Assembly (NCBI GenBank): GCA_022842165.1
Contig: JALHQC010000030.1
Location: forward strand, 1,353-47,402
Length of the DNA stretch: 46,050 nt
Direction of reading: 5' to 3'
DNA from: a bacterium
GTDB taxonomy: Bacteria > Pseudomonadota > Alphaproteobacteria > Rhizobiales > Aestuariivirgaceae
A program made the position numbers and the translations under genes. Below are positions 26,399-34,926 of this stretch, piece after piece; within the stretch, counting starts at the first letter, position 1, and each line of letters begins with the position of its first letter. The notes beneath the pieces were generated by a model. The model worked only from the letters and a program-made list of their open reading frames with translations, was not told the DNA's origin and searched no databases.

Positions 26399-27709
26399 TC
26401 AGAACGGCAGCCGGCATTTCCTGGCAATGCCTTTCAGCCATTTTGCCCGTTCATAGAGCCTCGGGTCCGCCGCCAGGCGCGAACGCGCCATGGCGCGGAA
26501 CCGGATCATCGTCTGCAGCAGCCAGCCCTTGGCGGTGAACGCCAACGTCGATGTTTCAAGCACATGATGTTCATCGCACCATTCAGCCTTGTAGGGTTCA
26601 TCGCCCAGCGCAAGATCGAGGCGCCGCACACCGAGTTCGCTGCATTTGCTCATCAGTTCAATCAGCAGATGGGTGCCCGGCGAATGGCGCGGATCCGTCT
26701 CGCCGGTCATCGCCATCTGGTAAAGCAGCCACTCGCTGCTGTTGCGGAAACCGAATGCGACAGCCGCCGGCCCGTCGCCTGCATCAAGGGCTGCCACCCA
26801 TGTGGAATGATCGGCACCATTACTGAAGACACTGATCACGAACTCGCGCACCGCAATATCCGCAAAGGGATCCCAGTGGCCGAGCTTTTGCAGCTGGCGG
26901 GACTTGGCATCGAGACACAGGCCAATGAGGCCTTTCGCTTCCGCCTGCGTGGTGGCGATCCTGAGGCTGACGGTTCCGGCCTTCTCGAGCGCTAAGCGTT
27001 TTTCGCGCAAACGGCGCCGCGTCTTGGCGCTTCTCCGCCTGCGGAAAGCAGCTTCCCAGGTCTCGCCAGGCAGGAAATTGATGGCATGCGCGCCCGCATG
27101 ATAGGGCACGGCACCCGGCAGCAGAAAGGGATTGGCGATGCCGCCAACAAAGCGCGGCTGCTTGGGCATATAGACGAGATCGATCTTTCCGACGCGGCGG
27201 GCGATATCGCGAAGAATCTCGCCGCCATCGAGGTTCGCGAGCGCCGCTGCGTGCGCCGTACTGACAACTGGAGCGTTATAGTCGCTCTGCTGATAGGCGG
27301 ACCAGGTCAGGACGCGCGACCCATAGCGCCGGATGACCGTGAGCGGCAGGATGAACACAGGCTTGCCGGCACTGTAACCGATGGCGGTGAAGGGTTTGGA
27401 GCCAAGCTCCTCCCCGATCAGGCCTTGCCAGGCTTCAAGCCAGCCCTTTTCCTGGAATTGGGTCGAGCGGAGCGCGCCAAGTTCATTCCCGTTGCTTGAA
27501 GGTATGGAGAGAACGCCTTCCCTGACCTCGACAAAATCGATCGTCTCCTGGCCCTGTCCGGCATCCGGCGCATCATGCCGTCCGTTATCGGCGAAGCGCG
27601 GAGTATTCGCCGGCTTCTTGTGGTCGGCTGATCCAAAAGGGATGAGGCTGGGAATGTCCCCAGCCACTGGCTGAACTCGCATCAGGTCTGCGCTCGCTTT
27701 GACTGACAT
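26399..27709 (-). CDS. BioF2-like (GNAT fold) acyltransferase 2
   Basis: 436 residues from ATG 27709 (ATG at 27739 is also in frame). After a poorly conserved, Pro/Asp-rich first 60 residues come GKPVFILPLTVIRRYGSRVL and AYQQSDYNAPVV. A strongly basic helix follows (RRRRSAKTRRRLREKRLALE), then LCLDAKSRQLQKLGHWDPF and the core ending in SPGTHLLIELMSKCSELGVR with LDLALGDEPYKAEW. The last block is typical of BioF2-like/FemAB-related transferases. It is paired with acyltransferase 1; the two are diverged, suggesting different acceptors or sequential steps. Confidence 0.78.
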   Translation of the reverse strand: MSVKASADLMRVQPVAGDIPSLIPFGSADHKKPANTPRFADNGRHDAPDAGQGQETIDFVEVREGVLSIPSSNGNELGALRSTQFQEKGWLEAWQGLIGEELGSKPFTAIGYSAGKPVFILPLTVIRRYGSRVLTWSAYQQSDYNAPVVSTAHAAALANLDGGEILRDIARRVGKIDLVYMPKQPRFVGGIANPFLLPGAVPYHAGAHAINFLPGETWEAAFRRRRSAKTRRRLREKRLALEKAGTVSLRIATTQAEAKGLIGLCLDAKSRQLQKLGHWDPFADIAVREFVISVFSNGADHSTWVAALDAGDGPAAVAFGFRNSSEWLLYQMAMTGETDPRHSPGTHLLIELMSKCSELGVRRLDLALGDEPYKAEWCDEHHVLETSTLAFTAKGWLLQTMIRFRAMARSRLAADPRLYERAKWLKGIARKCRLPF

Positions 27710-27845
27710 GGTGTCCGGACAATACAATCTACATGCCACGTCTTGCCGGAACGCATTGATTGGACCTTCTCGACCCCCATTTTCGAGGCGCGTGGTTAAG
27801 AACAGGCTTCGCCGAGAAGCAGCCGGACGACCGGAGAAACGGCTC

Positions 27846-29078
27846 TCAGGACGCGTGTTCCATTGCGGTGCGATCCGGCCGCTGCCTCAGAGAAGAGGCA
27901 ATCTTCGCCGACAGCAAGGAGAACTCCCAAAGCGCTGGCTTCACATCGTCCAGCACGAAACTGTCGGAAAACTCCGTGCCGCGCAGCCACCGTACCGGCT
28001 GGACGGCAAAGTCGCCCGCGTCCCGGAGCCAGGCACCGGCATTCGCAAGGTTAACGCGTCGTAAACGTTTCAGGAGATTGTATCCGTCGAGAAGCAGGTT
28101 ACGGCTCCTCACGCCCGCCCTGTAAGGCTGTTCTTCAGGCGTAAGGCCATCGACCATCACTTCGTAGAGCCTGTTGGGATAGTCGAGCCCCAGGGCCAGC
28201 GGCAACGCCATCGACCCCCAGAACCGGGCATTGGTTTCGATCAGGATCCAGGCCCCCGTCCGCGGATCGTGCCTGAACTCGAACATGCACACGCCGGTGT
28301 GGTTCGCCCGGTCAATCACCTTGGCGCAGGCTGCCCGGAGGTCCGCGTCAACCTTTTCGCTCACACGGAACGAACTTGCCCCGCCCTGGCCTTCCCTCAG
28401 GCGGCGATGCTGGAAGGCCTGGAGGATCATGCCATCCTTGGCGAGCACCGAAACACCGACCCCCTCCCCGGCGAAGAAGCCCTCGATGATATAGTGAGAC
28501 CGCTCGGTTATGGCGCCAAGCACACGACGAACGCCGCTCTCGGTATCCGCGATCTCGACGATTTCGCGCGCCTTGTCCTTCTCGGCGAAGAATGTGCGCC
28601 GGGGCTTGAGCACCAGGGGCAAGCCAAACCTCGCGACGAGGCCTGCCGCGGTGTCGGTCGCGGTGAGGATGGCCGAAGGTGCCATCGGAATTCCCAAGCC
28701 TTCGCAAAGCCTGTGGGTCTCTTCCTTGTCGTAAAACATGTCCATCGCAGCCCGCGCCGGAATGGCAATCCGCTGATGCGGAAGCATATGACGGACGGAA
28801 TCGAGAAAGATGATGGCGGGGTCCGAACACGGCACGACCATGTCGAAGCCGTCGCGGCGCAGGAGAGCCATCAGCGCATCCCGCCAGCCCTGCTGGTCGG
28901 CATCGAAAACGGGCGCTGGATGGACTTTCGAGAGATAGCGGGACTTCAGAGATGGCGACGGGCCATAGGGAAAGGCTTCCACCATTTTTCCCGCGCGGCC
29001 GAAAGCCCGCACATTCGACAGGAAGATCCGCATGTCGTCGCCCACCACGAGCACGCGCCCGGTCTTCGCCGTCTTCAT
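27846..29078 (-). CDS. ATP-grasp domain carboxylate-amine ligase-like protein
   Basis: 410 residues. A pre-ATP-grasp Rossmann-like region (RVLVVGDDMRIFLSNVRAFG) is followed by the ATP-grasp domain at about 115-310: LPLVLKPRRTFFAEKD (nucleotide-binding Lys), YIIEGFFAGEGVGVSVLAKD and the metal-binding block CMFEFRHDPRTG with ILIETNARFWGSM. Such enzymes form an acyl phosphate and join it to an amine or thiol. Acceptor and donor are unknown. Placement between the acyltransferases and the divergent flippase suggests modification of a surface glycan or lipid precursor. A 136-base gap separates it from acyltransferase 2. Confidence 0.85.
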   Translation of the reverse strand: MKTAKTGRVLVVGDDMRIFLSNVRAFGRAGKMVEAFPYGPSPSLKSRYLSKVHPAPVFDADQQGWRDALMALLRRDGFDMVVPCSDPAIIFLDSVRHMLPHQRIAIPARAAMDMFYDKEETHRLCEGLGIPMAPSAILTATDTAAGLVARFGLPLVLKPRRTFFAEKDKAREIVEIADTESGVRRVLGAITERSHYIIEGFFAGEGVGVSVLAKDGMILQAFQHRRLREGQGGASSFRVSEKVDADLRAACAKVIDRANHTGVCMFEFRHDPRTGAWILIETNARFWGSMALPLALGLDYPNRLYEVMVDGLTPEEQPYRAGVRSRNLLLDGYNLLKRLRRVNLANAGAWLRDAGDFAVQPVRWLRGTEFSDSFVLDDVKPALWEFSLLSAKIASSLRQRPDRTAMEHAS

Positions 29079-29271
29079 CCCGAAATCTCCACACAGTCCT
29101 AGACGCTGTCATCCGCCAGAAACCCGGAGCCTGCGGTTAACCACATTCTCCGGCTGGCCGAGGCCGAGCCCGATCCTAGTGGTCCGGCATTAAGAAATTC
29201 TTGGAATAATGGTCTCGTATCAGAACTGTGGATCGAAACGTGACAGCAGCCGGACAACACGGGTTAGGGCG

Positions 29272-30579
29272 ATGACTGCGGAACCTTTCGCAGCAAAGCC
29301 GCCCATCGCTGCCCTGCGCAAGCTGCTGGCATCGGACCAGATGGCAGGCTGGGCCGGCCAAGGGCTGGTGAGCGCCGTGAACTTCGTGGTGCTGATCATG
29401 CTTGCACGCTATGCCGGTGCGATCGACGTCGGTTTCTACAGTGTGGCGTTTTCGATCCTCATCATCGCGATGGTAATGCAGGACTCGCTGGTTACCCGGC
29501 CCTACGCCATACAATTGTTCAAGCCGCCGGACGGACCAAGGGAACATGCCTATGGCGCATTCGTCTTCGGCCTGGCGCTTTCCGCCGCCACAGGGCTCGC
29601 GCTCGCCGCAGCGGCTTTCATCATGCGCCTCTACGAAGCGGACGCGAAGCTCTCAAGCCTGGCGCTCGTGCTTTCGGTGGTGGCGCCTCTTGCCATGGCA
29701 CGGGATTTCGCAAGGCGCTTCTCTTTCGCTCATCTGAGGATGCGCGAGGCGCTCGCGCTCGATGCCGGCGCGTCCGCCATCCTGTTGCCGCTGCTTGCCG
29801 TTCTGGCGTGGCGCGGCATGCTCGACGCCCTCACCGCGCTTGCCGCCATCGGCATTGCCGGAGGCCTCGCCGCGGCTATGTGGTTCTGGGCCAGCCGCGG
29901 CAGTTTCACGCGCAAAGCCGGCGCCGCGCGCAAAACAGCGGAGCTCAGCTGGTCTTTCGGCAAATGGCTGCTATCGAGCCAGATCGCGCTTCAGATTCAG
30001 GGTTACGCCGCGCACTGGATCACCCTCCTCGTGGCCGGCGCCGCCGCCACCGGCCTCTACTCGGCTTGCCTTGCCGTCGTCGCATTGGCGAACCCCTTCC
30101 TCTTCGGCCTGCTCAACCTGCTCACGCCGAAGTTCGTCCGCACACTGAGAGATGAAGGCGAGGCCGGCCTGAGACGCGCCGCGTTCCGCGATACGTTGCT
30201 GATTGGCGCCATCATGGGCGCTTTCGCGGTATTGCTGACTGCGGGCGGCGGCATCATCATGCCGCTGCTCTTCCCAGGCGAAGATTTCGCAGGCGGGCGA
30301 ACCATCCTCTCCATCCTTGCCCTGTCGTCGGCCATCTCAGCCCTGGGTGCGCCGGCAACGATCGCGCTCTCCGCCACCGAGCGCGGGCGCGCCATCGCCG
30401 GATTGTCCTTCGCCATCTGCATCCTGGGTTCGGCCGCTGTGTGGCTGCTGTTGCTGCAATGGGGCCTCTTTGGCGCGGTAATCGGCATTCTCGTCACCGA
30501 ATGCGCCGGCACGGCCGCACGGTGGGCGCTGTTCCTGTCGGGAAGCCGCATTCCGCCGGTCCACAAGGCGCCGGAGTGA
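29272..30579 (+). CDS. MOP-superfamily (Wzx-like) polysaccharide flippase
   Basis: 435 residues from ATG 29272. About twelve hydrophobic segments are visible, beginning with SDQMAGWAGQGLVSAVNFVV and including LARYAGAIDVGFYSVAFSIL, the conserved motif at which such exporters start. The central helices LLVAGAAATGLYSACLAVVAL and the late GAPATIALSATERGRAIAG fit lipid-linked-oligosaccharide flippases. It would move a glycan-lipid across the inner membrane. It is divergent from the ATP-grasp gene and is followed 5 bases later by the kinase-fusion gene. Confidence 0.87.
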   Translation: MTAEPFAAKPPIAALRKLLASDQMAGWAGQGLVSAVNFVVLIMLARYAGAIDVGFYSVAFSILIIAMVMQDSLVTRPYAIQLFKPPDGPREHAYGAFVFGLALSAATGLALAAAAFIMRLYEADAKLSSLALVLSVVAPLAMARDFARRFSFAHLRMREALALDAGASAILLPLLAVLAWRGMLDALTALAAIGIAGGLAAAMWFWASRGSFTRKAGAARKTAELSWSFGKWLLSSQIALQIQGYAAHWITLLVAGAAATGLYSACLAVVALANPFLFGLLNLLTPKFVRTLRDEGEAGLRRAAFRDTLLIGAIMGAFAVLLTAGGGIIMPLLFPGEDFAGGRTILSILALSSAISALGAPATIALSATERGRAIAGLSFAICILGSAAVWLLLLQWGLFGAVIGILVTECAGTAARWALFLSGSRIPPVHKAPE

Positions 30580-30584
30580 GTTCG

Positions 30585-31958
30585 ATGCTTGTCCGCGATT
30601 CCAGCGTTTCCCAGAACGAAGTTACGAAGCCCGCGGGCTCCGGCCAGGCGACGATGAAGGCGCCTGCCGATGCCGTCACGGCGGTCTTCGCGCTGCTGGA
30701 CCGCGAGAACATTGCCTGGTGCATTGTCCATGGCTACGATGGCCTGCCCGAAACCCGCGGCACCGATATCGATTGCATCATCGACCGCAAGGTGCCACCG
30801 GCCCGGCTCATGTCGCTCTTCGCGCGGCACGAAGGCGAGATTGGCGCCAGGCTGGTTCTGGCACGCGGCTACTTCGTGACGCTGGCCTGCACCGGTCATG
30901 ACAACATGCCCGTTCTCCTCACTTTCGATTTCTCGACTGACTATTGCTTCGGCAATCTGCTGATCTGCACGGGCGCGAGGATTCTCGAGACACGCCGGCG
31001 GCACCGCAATTTCTGGATCGCATCGGCGGAGACCGAGTTTGTCTGCGCATTGCCGCGGCTTGTCATGAAGCGGAAACTCGATGCCGGCGCCGCACAGCGC
31101 CTCACCTCGCTTTATCGCGAAGCGCCCGGTCCTTCGCGCAGCGCCCTTGCCGCACTGTGGCCGCAGCGCGCGGCGGAACTCGCGGATGCGGCGGCTTCGG
31201 GCGACTGGCACTCCGTCCTCGCGAAGGCCGAAGCCCTCCGGCGAGACGTGAAGTCCCTTTTGATCCGGCGCAATCCCGTTCATTTCGCGAAAGAAACGTT
31301 GCGGACGCAGGCCAGGCGGCTCGGCCGCCTCATTCGCCCACCCGGCATCAACGTTGTTCTCCTGGGGCCGGACGGCGCCGGAAAATCGTCGACCATCGAT
31401 GCGCTGGAAAAGGCGATGGCCCCCATCTTCGCCAAGACTGAGGTGCGGGGTTTCGCGCCCTCGCTTCGCCAATTGTTGAAGAAGCCGTCGGCGAGCACCA
31501 GCACGCCCCATGCCCTGAGGCCCCGCTCGCTGCCAACATCGCTCGTCCGCGCCGGATACTGGACGCTCTATGGCACGCTGGGTTACGCCAGCGTATACTG
31601 GGCAAAGGTCAGGTCCACGCTCGTCCTCAACGACCGGCACTACGTCGACATTCTCGTCGATCCCGTAAGATATCGCTACGGCGGCCCGCGATGGCTGTTG
31701 AAAGCCGTTTGGGCCATCATGCCGAAGCCCGACCTGATCATATTACTTAATGGCCCGCCTGAAATCCTCCAGGCGCGGAAACGTGAGCTGACGGTCGAAG
31801 AAACAGCCCGCCAATGCCGCGATTACCTGGAGCTGGTGAAGCCGATGCGGAACAGCCACATTCTCGATGCGACGCAGCCCTTCGCTCAAGTCGTCCGGAC
31901 GGCGGCAGCCCTAGTGCTCCAGCGAATGGGCCAAGCCGGGGAAAATGGTGAGCGATGA
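30585..31958 (+). CDS. Nucleotidyltransferase-like / thymidylate-kinase-like fusion protein
   Basis: 457 residues from ATG 30585. The N-terminal domain has IAWCIVHGYDGLPETRGTDI followed by DC, a pattern like the G...D-x-D active-site motif of minimal nucleotidyltransferases. A helical linker follows. The C-terminal domain is P-loop: GPDGAGKSSTIDALEKAM at about residue 260, the DRHYVDILVDPVRYRYGG block matching the DR-(Y/H) motif of thymidylate kinases, and a nucleotide-binding DLIILLNGPPEI strand. True Tmk is usually about 210 residues and unfused, so this is likely a kinase acting on a sugar, lipid or nucleotide in glycan synthesis. Reaction unknown. Confidence 0.75.
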   Translation: MLVRDSSVSQNEVTKPAGSGQATMKAPADAVTAVFALLDRENIAWCIVHGYDGLPETRGTDIDCIIDRKVPPARLMSLFARHEGEIGARLVLARGYFVTLACTGHDNMPVLLTFDFSTDYCFGNLLICTGARILETRRRHRNFWIASAETEFVCALPRLVMKRKLDAGAAQRLTSLYREAPGPSRSALAALWPQRAAELADAAASGDWHSVLAKAEALRRDVKSLLIRRNPVHFAKETLRTQARRLGRLIRPPGINVVLLGPDGAGKSSTIDALEKAMAPIFAKTEVRGFAPSLRQLLKKPSASTSTPHALRPRSLPTSLVRAGYWTLYGTLGYASVYWAKVRSTLVLNDRHYVDILVDPVRYRYGGPRWLLKAVWAIMPKPDLIILLNGPPEILQARKRELTVEETARQCRDYLELVKPMRNSHILDATQPFAQVVRTAAALVLQRMGQAGENGER

Positions 31959-32003
31959 GAGCGAGGCATATTCATGAACTTTCAGCCACTTGAAGGCATG
32001 CAG

Positions 32004-32735
32004 CTAGCGAAATAGCGCCATTGAATTCATCGATGCATTCTTACCGGTTCCCGCACCAACGGAAGGGCCGACCACCAGATTCCAGCTATAGCCACGGAAA
32101 CCCTGGCTGAACGACCATTGCCTGTTGTCTATCCCTGCGATGTGCTCAATTTCCTGACGCACTGACGCGCGAGGCTCGACCTCGAACTGGCGGAGCCAGT
32201 AGAACAAAAGCGTTTTCGACAGCCCCGGCAGAGACTCGCATTGACCGAAGTCGACAACATGCAAACGGCCATCCGGTTCAAGCAGGCGCATGGATTGCGA
32301 TAAAGCCGTCTGCCAGTTCGGGATCATCGAGAGCGCATAGGAAAAGAAGATTCGATCGAAAGTGCGAAGCCCGAACATCACAAAGGGATCTGCCTTCAGT
32401 GCGTCGCCTTGTGCAATGCGGACCCGATCCGCCAGACCCGCCTTCCAAATCGACTGACCGGCGGTTTTTAACATCTCGTCGGAGATGTCGAAGCCGAAGA
32501 CCTTCGCCTCAGGATAGGCTTGCGCCACTTTCACGAGGTTGCGGCCCGTGCCACAACCGATTTCCAGAACTGTGCCGCCGGGCGGCACGTCGAGTTCTTC
32601 AATGAGCTTTTCCCGTCCCAGCAAGTAGAATCGCCGGCTCGCATCATAAATGTGGCGCTGAAAGCGATACATCCGGTCCATCTGGCGACGGTTGGATGCA
32701 AGGCCTTCGCTGTCAGTGGGCTGGTGCACGCTCAT
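32004..32735 (-). CDS. btaB: BtaB: diacylglycerylhomoserine N-methyltransferase
   Basis: 243 residues from ATG 32735; GGAGG lies about 11 bases upstream and the gene overlaps the end of btaA by 23 bases. A class I SAM methyltransferase core starts with VLEIGCGTGRNLVKVAQ at residue 57, followed by VFGFDISDEML, IAQGDALKADP and FFSYALSMIPNWQTAL. The N-terminal MDRMYRFQRHIYDASRRFYLLG segment is typical of BtaB. The known reaction adds three methyl groups to diacylglycerylhomoserine to make the betaine lipid DGTS. Co-occurrence with btaA makes the call strong. Confidence 0.9.
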   Translation of the reverse strand: MSVHQPTDSEGLASNRRQMDRMYRFQRHIYDASRRFYLLGREKLIEELDVPPGGTVLEIGCGTGRNLVKVAQAYPEAKVFGFDISDEMLKTAGQSIWKAGLADRVRIAQGDALKADPFVMFGLRTFDRIFFSYALSMIPNWQTALSQSMRLLEPDGRLHVVDFGQCESLPGLSKTLLFYWLRQFEVEPRASVRQEIEHIAGIDNRQWSFSQGFRGYSWNLVVGPSVGAGTGKNASMNSMALFR

Positions 32736-33963
32736 AGATGTGGAAGCCTCCATAGATGCTTGATCTGTCACGAGCGGCCAGCTCGAGCGACCGCGCGTCG
32801 AGATAGTTCCATTGCGCAAGAGTATCGGCGGTGATACGGCCTGGCAGTATGGTGTTGCGGCCCGCGGTCCGGAAGATAACCCGAGCGCCGGGTGCGGCGG
32901 CGCGGGTGATGGCCGTCCACAATTCTTCCAGCTGAATGTCGTTCATCCAGTCTTGCGCATCGAGCAGCACAAGGCGGTGGGCGCTGCCGGGCTCCATCTG
33001 GTTCAATGCATCGGTGAAAGAGACATGGCGAACTTCCACACGAGCCGCACGGGCGCGCAGATTGGCGAAATTCTTTTCCTCAAGATACGGCGGCAGCGGG
33101 CCGGACGCTCCCGGCGCATAAGCGCGCCCGAAAGCCTGCCAGGCAAAATAGTTCTCCCGCAGCGGGAAATCGCATGTGAGCTTCGAAAGCCGATCCCGCA
33201 GAACGCACGACATCGGCGCGCCATCGGCGAGCGCCTCGTATTGCGCAGGCGGAATGCCGAGGCCGTAGAGCGAGACCTTCCGGTCAGTAATCCATTTCAC
33301 GAACTTGCGGTCGAACAACGGTGCAATCTCGCGTTCGAAGAAATCCCTCTGTTCTTCGATCGAGCGCGTAGCCAGTAAACCCGTCATGTCGTGCCCATAG
33401 ACCTTCGCCAAGATGTGGCCCATTCCGATGAAGCGGCCAAGCAGGCCCTTCCGGTAAATGTTAGTCTTGAACAGCGAAATGCGTCGGCGCCCGGTCAGGG
33501 TGCGGCGTTCCCAGTAATTCCGGGTTTCACCGTCGAGTTTCAGTTTCAGGAAATTGTTGTAGTCGCGAAGGTTCTGCGCTTCATCCGCCTCGCCGAAGAA
33601 GCGGTAATAACTGTCCCAGCCGGGAAGATGACGGAGCCCCGCAAGCTTCAGCCGCACCAGCGCCACATGTGCGCGGTTGAGGTCCACAGCCGTCACTTTC
33701 GCGGGATTGGCTGTCAGGTAGCTCAACACGTTGCAGCCGCCCGATGCGATCGCCACGATGTGATGATGCGGCTCGATATCCATCGCTGCGAGGTCCACAA
33801 CCGGGTCCTCCCAGATCTGCGGGTAGACCAGTCCACTGAAGGCGAGGGTAAAGAGCCGTTCCAGGACTCCTTCCTTGCTAGCCGCCTTGTTTCGATGGAC
33901 AGCCTTGCCGAGAAGCTTGAGCGCGGAAGGTTTTGTCTCGCTGCCAGAATATGCCGCCGTCAT
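32713..33963 (-). CDS. btaA: BtaA: SAM:diacylglycerol 3-amino-3-carboxypropyltransferase
   Basis: 416 residues, the usual length of DUF3419/BtaA. Family blocks are FTLAFSGLVYPQIWEDPVVD near the start, ASGGCNVLSYLTANPAKVTA with VDLNRAHVALVRLKL (SAM-binding core), and the C-terminal HRLVLLDAQDWMN. It transfers the aminocarboxypropyl group of SAM to diacylglycerol, the first step of phosphorus-free betaine lipid synthesis, which rhizobia induce under phosphate limitation. btaB overlaps its end. Upstream is a candidate Pho site shared with the divergent plcP side. Confidence 0.92.
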   Translation of the reverse strand: MTAAYSGSETKPSALKLLGKAVHRNKAASKEGVLERLFTLAFSGLVYPQIWEDPVVDLAAMDIEPHHHIVAIASGGCNVLSYLTANPAKVTAVDLNRAHVALVRLKLAGLRHLPGWDSYYRFFGEADEAQNLRDYNNFLKLKLDGETRNYWERRTLTGRRRISLFKTNIYRKGLLGRFIGMGHILAKVYGHDMTGLLATRSIEEQRDFFEREIAPLFDRKFVKWITDRKVSLYGLGIPPAQYEALADGAPMSCVLRDRLSKLTCDFPLRENYFAWQAFGRAYAPGASGPLPPYLEEKNFANLRARAARVEVRHVSFTDALNQMEPGSAHRLVLLDAQDWMNDIQLEELWTAITRAAAPGARVIFRTAGRNTILPGRITADTLAQWNYLDARSLELAARDRSSIYGGFHIYERAPAH

Positions 33964-34016
33964 GTCGCTCTCCCTGAATCAGCTTCCGCTGCTGAAACGG
34001 GCGCTAAGCAGGATTT

Positions 34017-34034
34017 ATGACACTGCGATAACGG
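34017..34034 (-). promoter_or_regulatory. Candidate Pho box for btaAB
   Basis: On the minus strand CCGTTAT (34034-34028) and GTGTCAT (34023-34017) are 11 bases apart and match the half-site CTGTCAT at 5 of 7 and 6 of 7 bases. The 11-bp phasing is that of known PhoB sites. It lies about 55 bases before the btaA start. Confidence 0.5.
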
Positions 34035-34049
34035 CAACGCGCATCTGTG

Positions 34050-34067
34050 ACGTCATCAAAGCTTCAT
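34050..34067 (+). promoter_or_regulatory. Weaker Pho box candidate for plcP-agt
   Basis: ACGTCAT (34050-34056) and GCTTCAT (34061-34067) are 11 bases apart and match CTGTCAT at 5 of 7 and 4 of 7. The site lies about 26 bases before the preferred plcP start 34093 and covers the earlier in-frame ATG 34066, which argues against that start. Confidence 0.35.
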
Positions 34068-34092
34068 GGGAGTCAGACTTAAGGTCCGGCAC

Positions 34093-34926
34093 ATGCCACT
34101 GAGCACGATGCCAATGCGATCGCCGCCGCGTCACTACCGGGCCATTTTCATCTCGGACATCCACCTTGGAACGAAGCGATCCCAGACGGATGCTCTGCTG
34201 GATTTTCTCCGGGCCACAGAGTCCGATCAGCTCTACATCGTCGGCGACTTCATCGACAACTGGTCGCTGCGGAAGCAGTGGTTCTGGGACCAGTCGCACA
34301 ATGACGTCATCCAGAAGCTGCTACGCAAGGCGCGCAAGGGCACCAAGCTCGTCTACATTCCCGGCAATCATGACGAGAATTTTCGCAACTTCGTGAACTT
34401 GAGAATGGGTCGCGTCGCGGTGCTCGAGGAAGCCGTTCATTTAGGCGCCAATGGCAAGCGCTACCTGATCCTCCACGGTGACAAGTTCGATGGCGTCGTG
34501 CGCTTCGCACCGTGGCTCGCGCATCTTGGCGACACGGCCTACGAGGTTTCAATGGCGCTCAATTCCAGCGTCAACCGCGTTCGCCGCTTCTTCCGCTTGC
34601 CTTACTGGTCGCTCTCACAATACCTCAAGTATCGCGTCAAGAAAGCCGTCGAGTTCATCTCGCATTTCGAGGATGCGGTGGTGCGCGAGGCCCGGAAGCG
34701 GAACTGCCAGGGTGTGATCTGCGGCCACATCCACACGCCCGACGATCGCTATATCGACGGCATTCATTACCTGAACGATGGGGACTGGGTGGAAAGCTGC
34801 ACGGCACTGGTCGAGCACAAGGACGGCACGTTCGAGATCATCGACTGGAACAAGGCAATGCAACAGGAGCTGGAAGACGTCTATGCGCATCCTGATCGTG
34901 ACGGACGCTTGGTCGCCGCAGGTTAA
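34093..34926 (+). CDS. plcP: PlcP-type metallophosphoesterase (phospholipase C)
   Basis: 277 residues from ATG 34093, preceded by AAGG at about 8 bases; ATG 34066 is in frame but overlaps a Pho-box candidate. All calcineurin-like metal motifs are present: DIHLG (about residue 23), GDFIDNW, GNHDENF, LHGDKFD and GHIHTPDD. Length and motifs resemble both LpxH and the phosphate-stress phospholipase PlcP. The adjacency to agt and btaAB favours PlcP, which removes head groups from phosphatidylcholine and phosphatidylethanolamine to give diacylglycerol. No signal peptide is seen, so it acts on the cytoplasmic face. Confidence 0.82.
   Translation: MPLSTMPMRSPPRHYRAIFISDIHLGTKRSQTDALLDFLRATESDQLYIVGDFIDNWSLRKQWFWDQSHNDVIQKLLRKARKGTKLVYIPGNHDENFRNFVNLRMGRVAVLEEAVHLGANGKRYLILHGDKFDGVVRFAPWLAHLGDTAYEVSMALNSSVNRVRRFFRLPYWSLSQYLKYRVKKAVEFISHFEDAVVREARKRNCQGVICGHIHTPDDRYIDGIHYLNDGDWVESCTALVEHKDGTFEIIDWNKAMQQELEDVYAHPDRDGRLVAAG

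Noticed and set aside
29106-29112. Exact CTGTCAT before the ATP-grasp gene as a Pho box
   Set aside because: No second half-site is present 11 bases to either side, so a single 7-mer is not enough.
30057-31640. 527-residue open frame on the minus strand
   Set aside because: It lies antisense to the flippase and fusion-kinase genes, both of which have recognisable motifs; its product has no family pattern.
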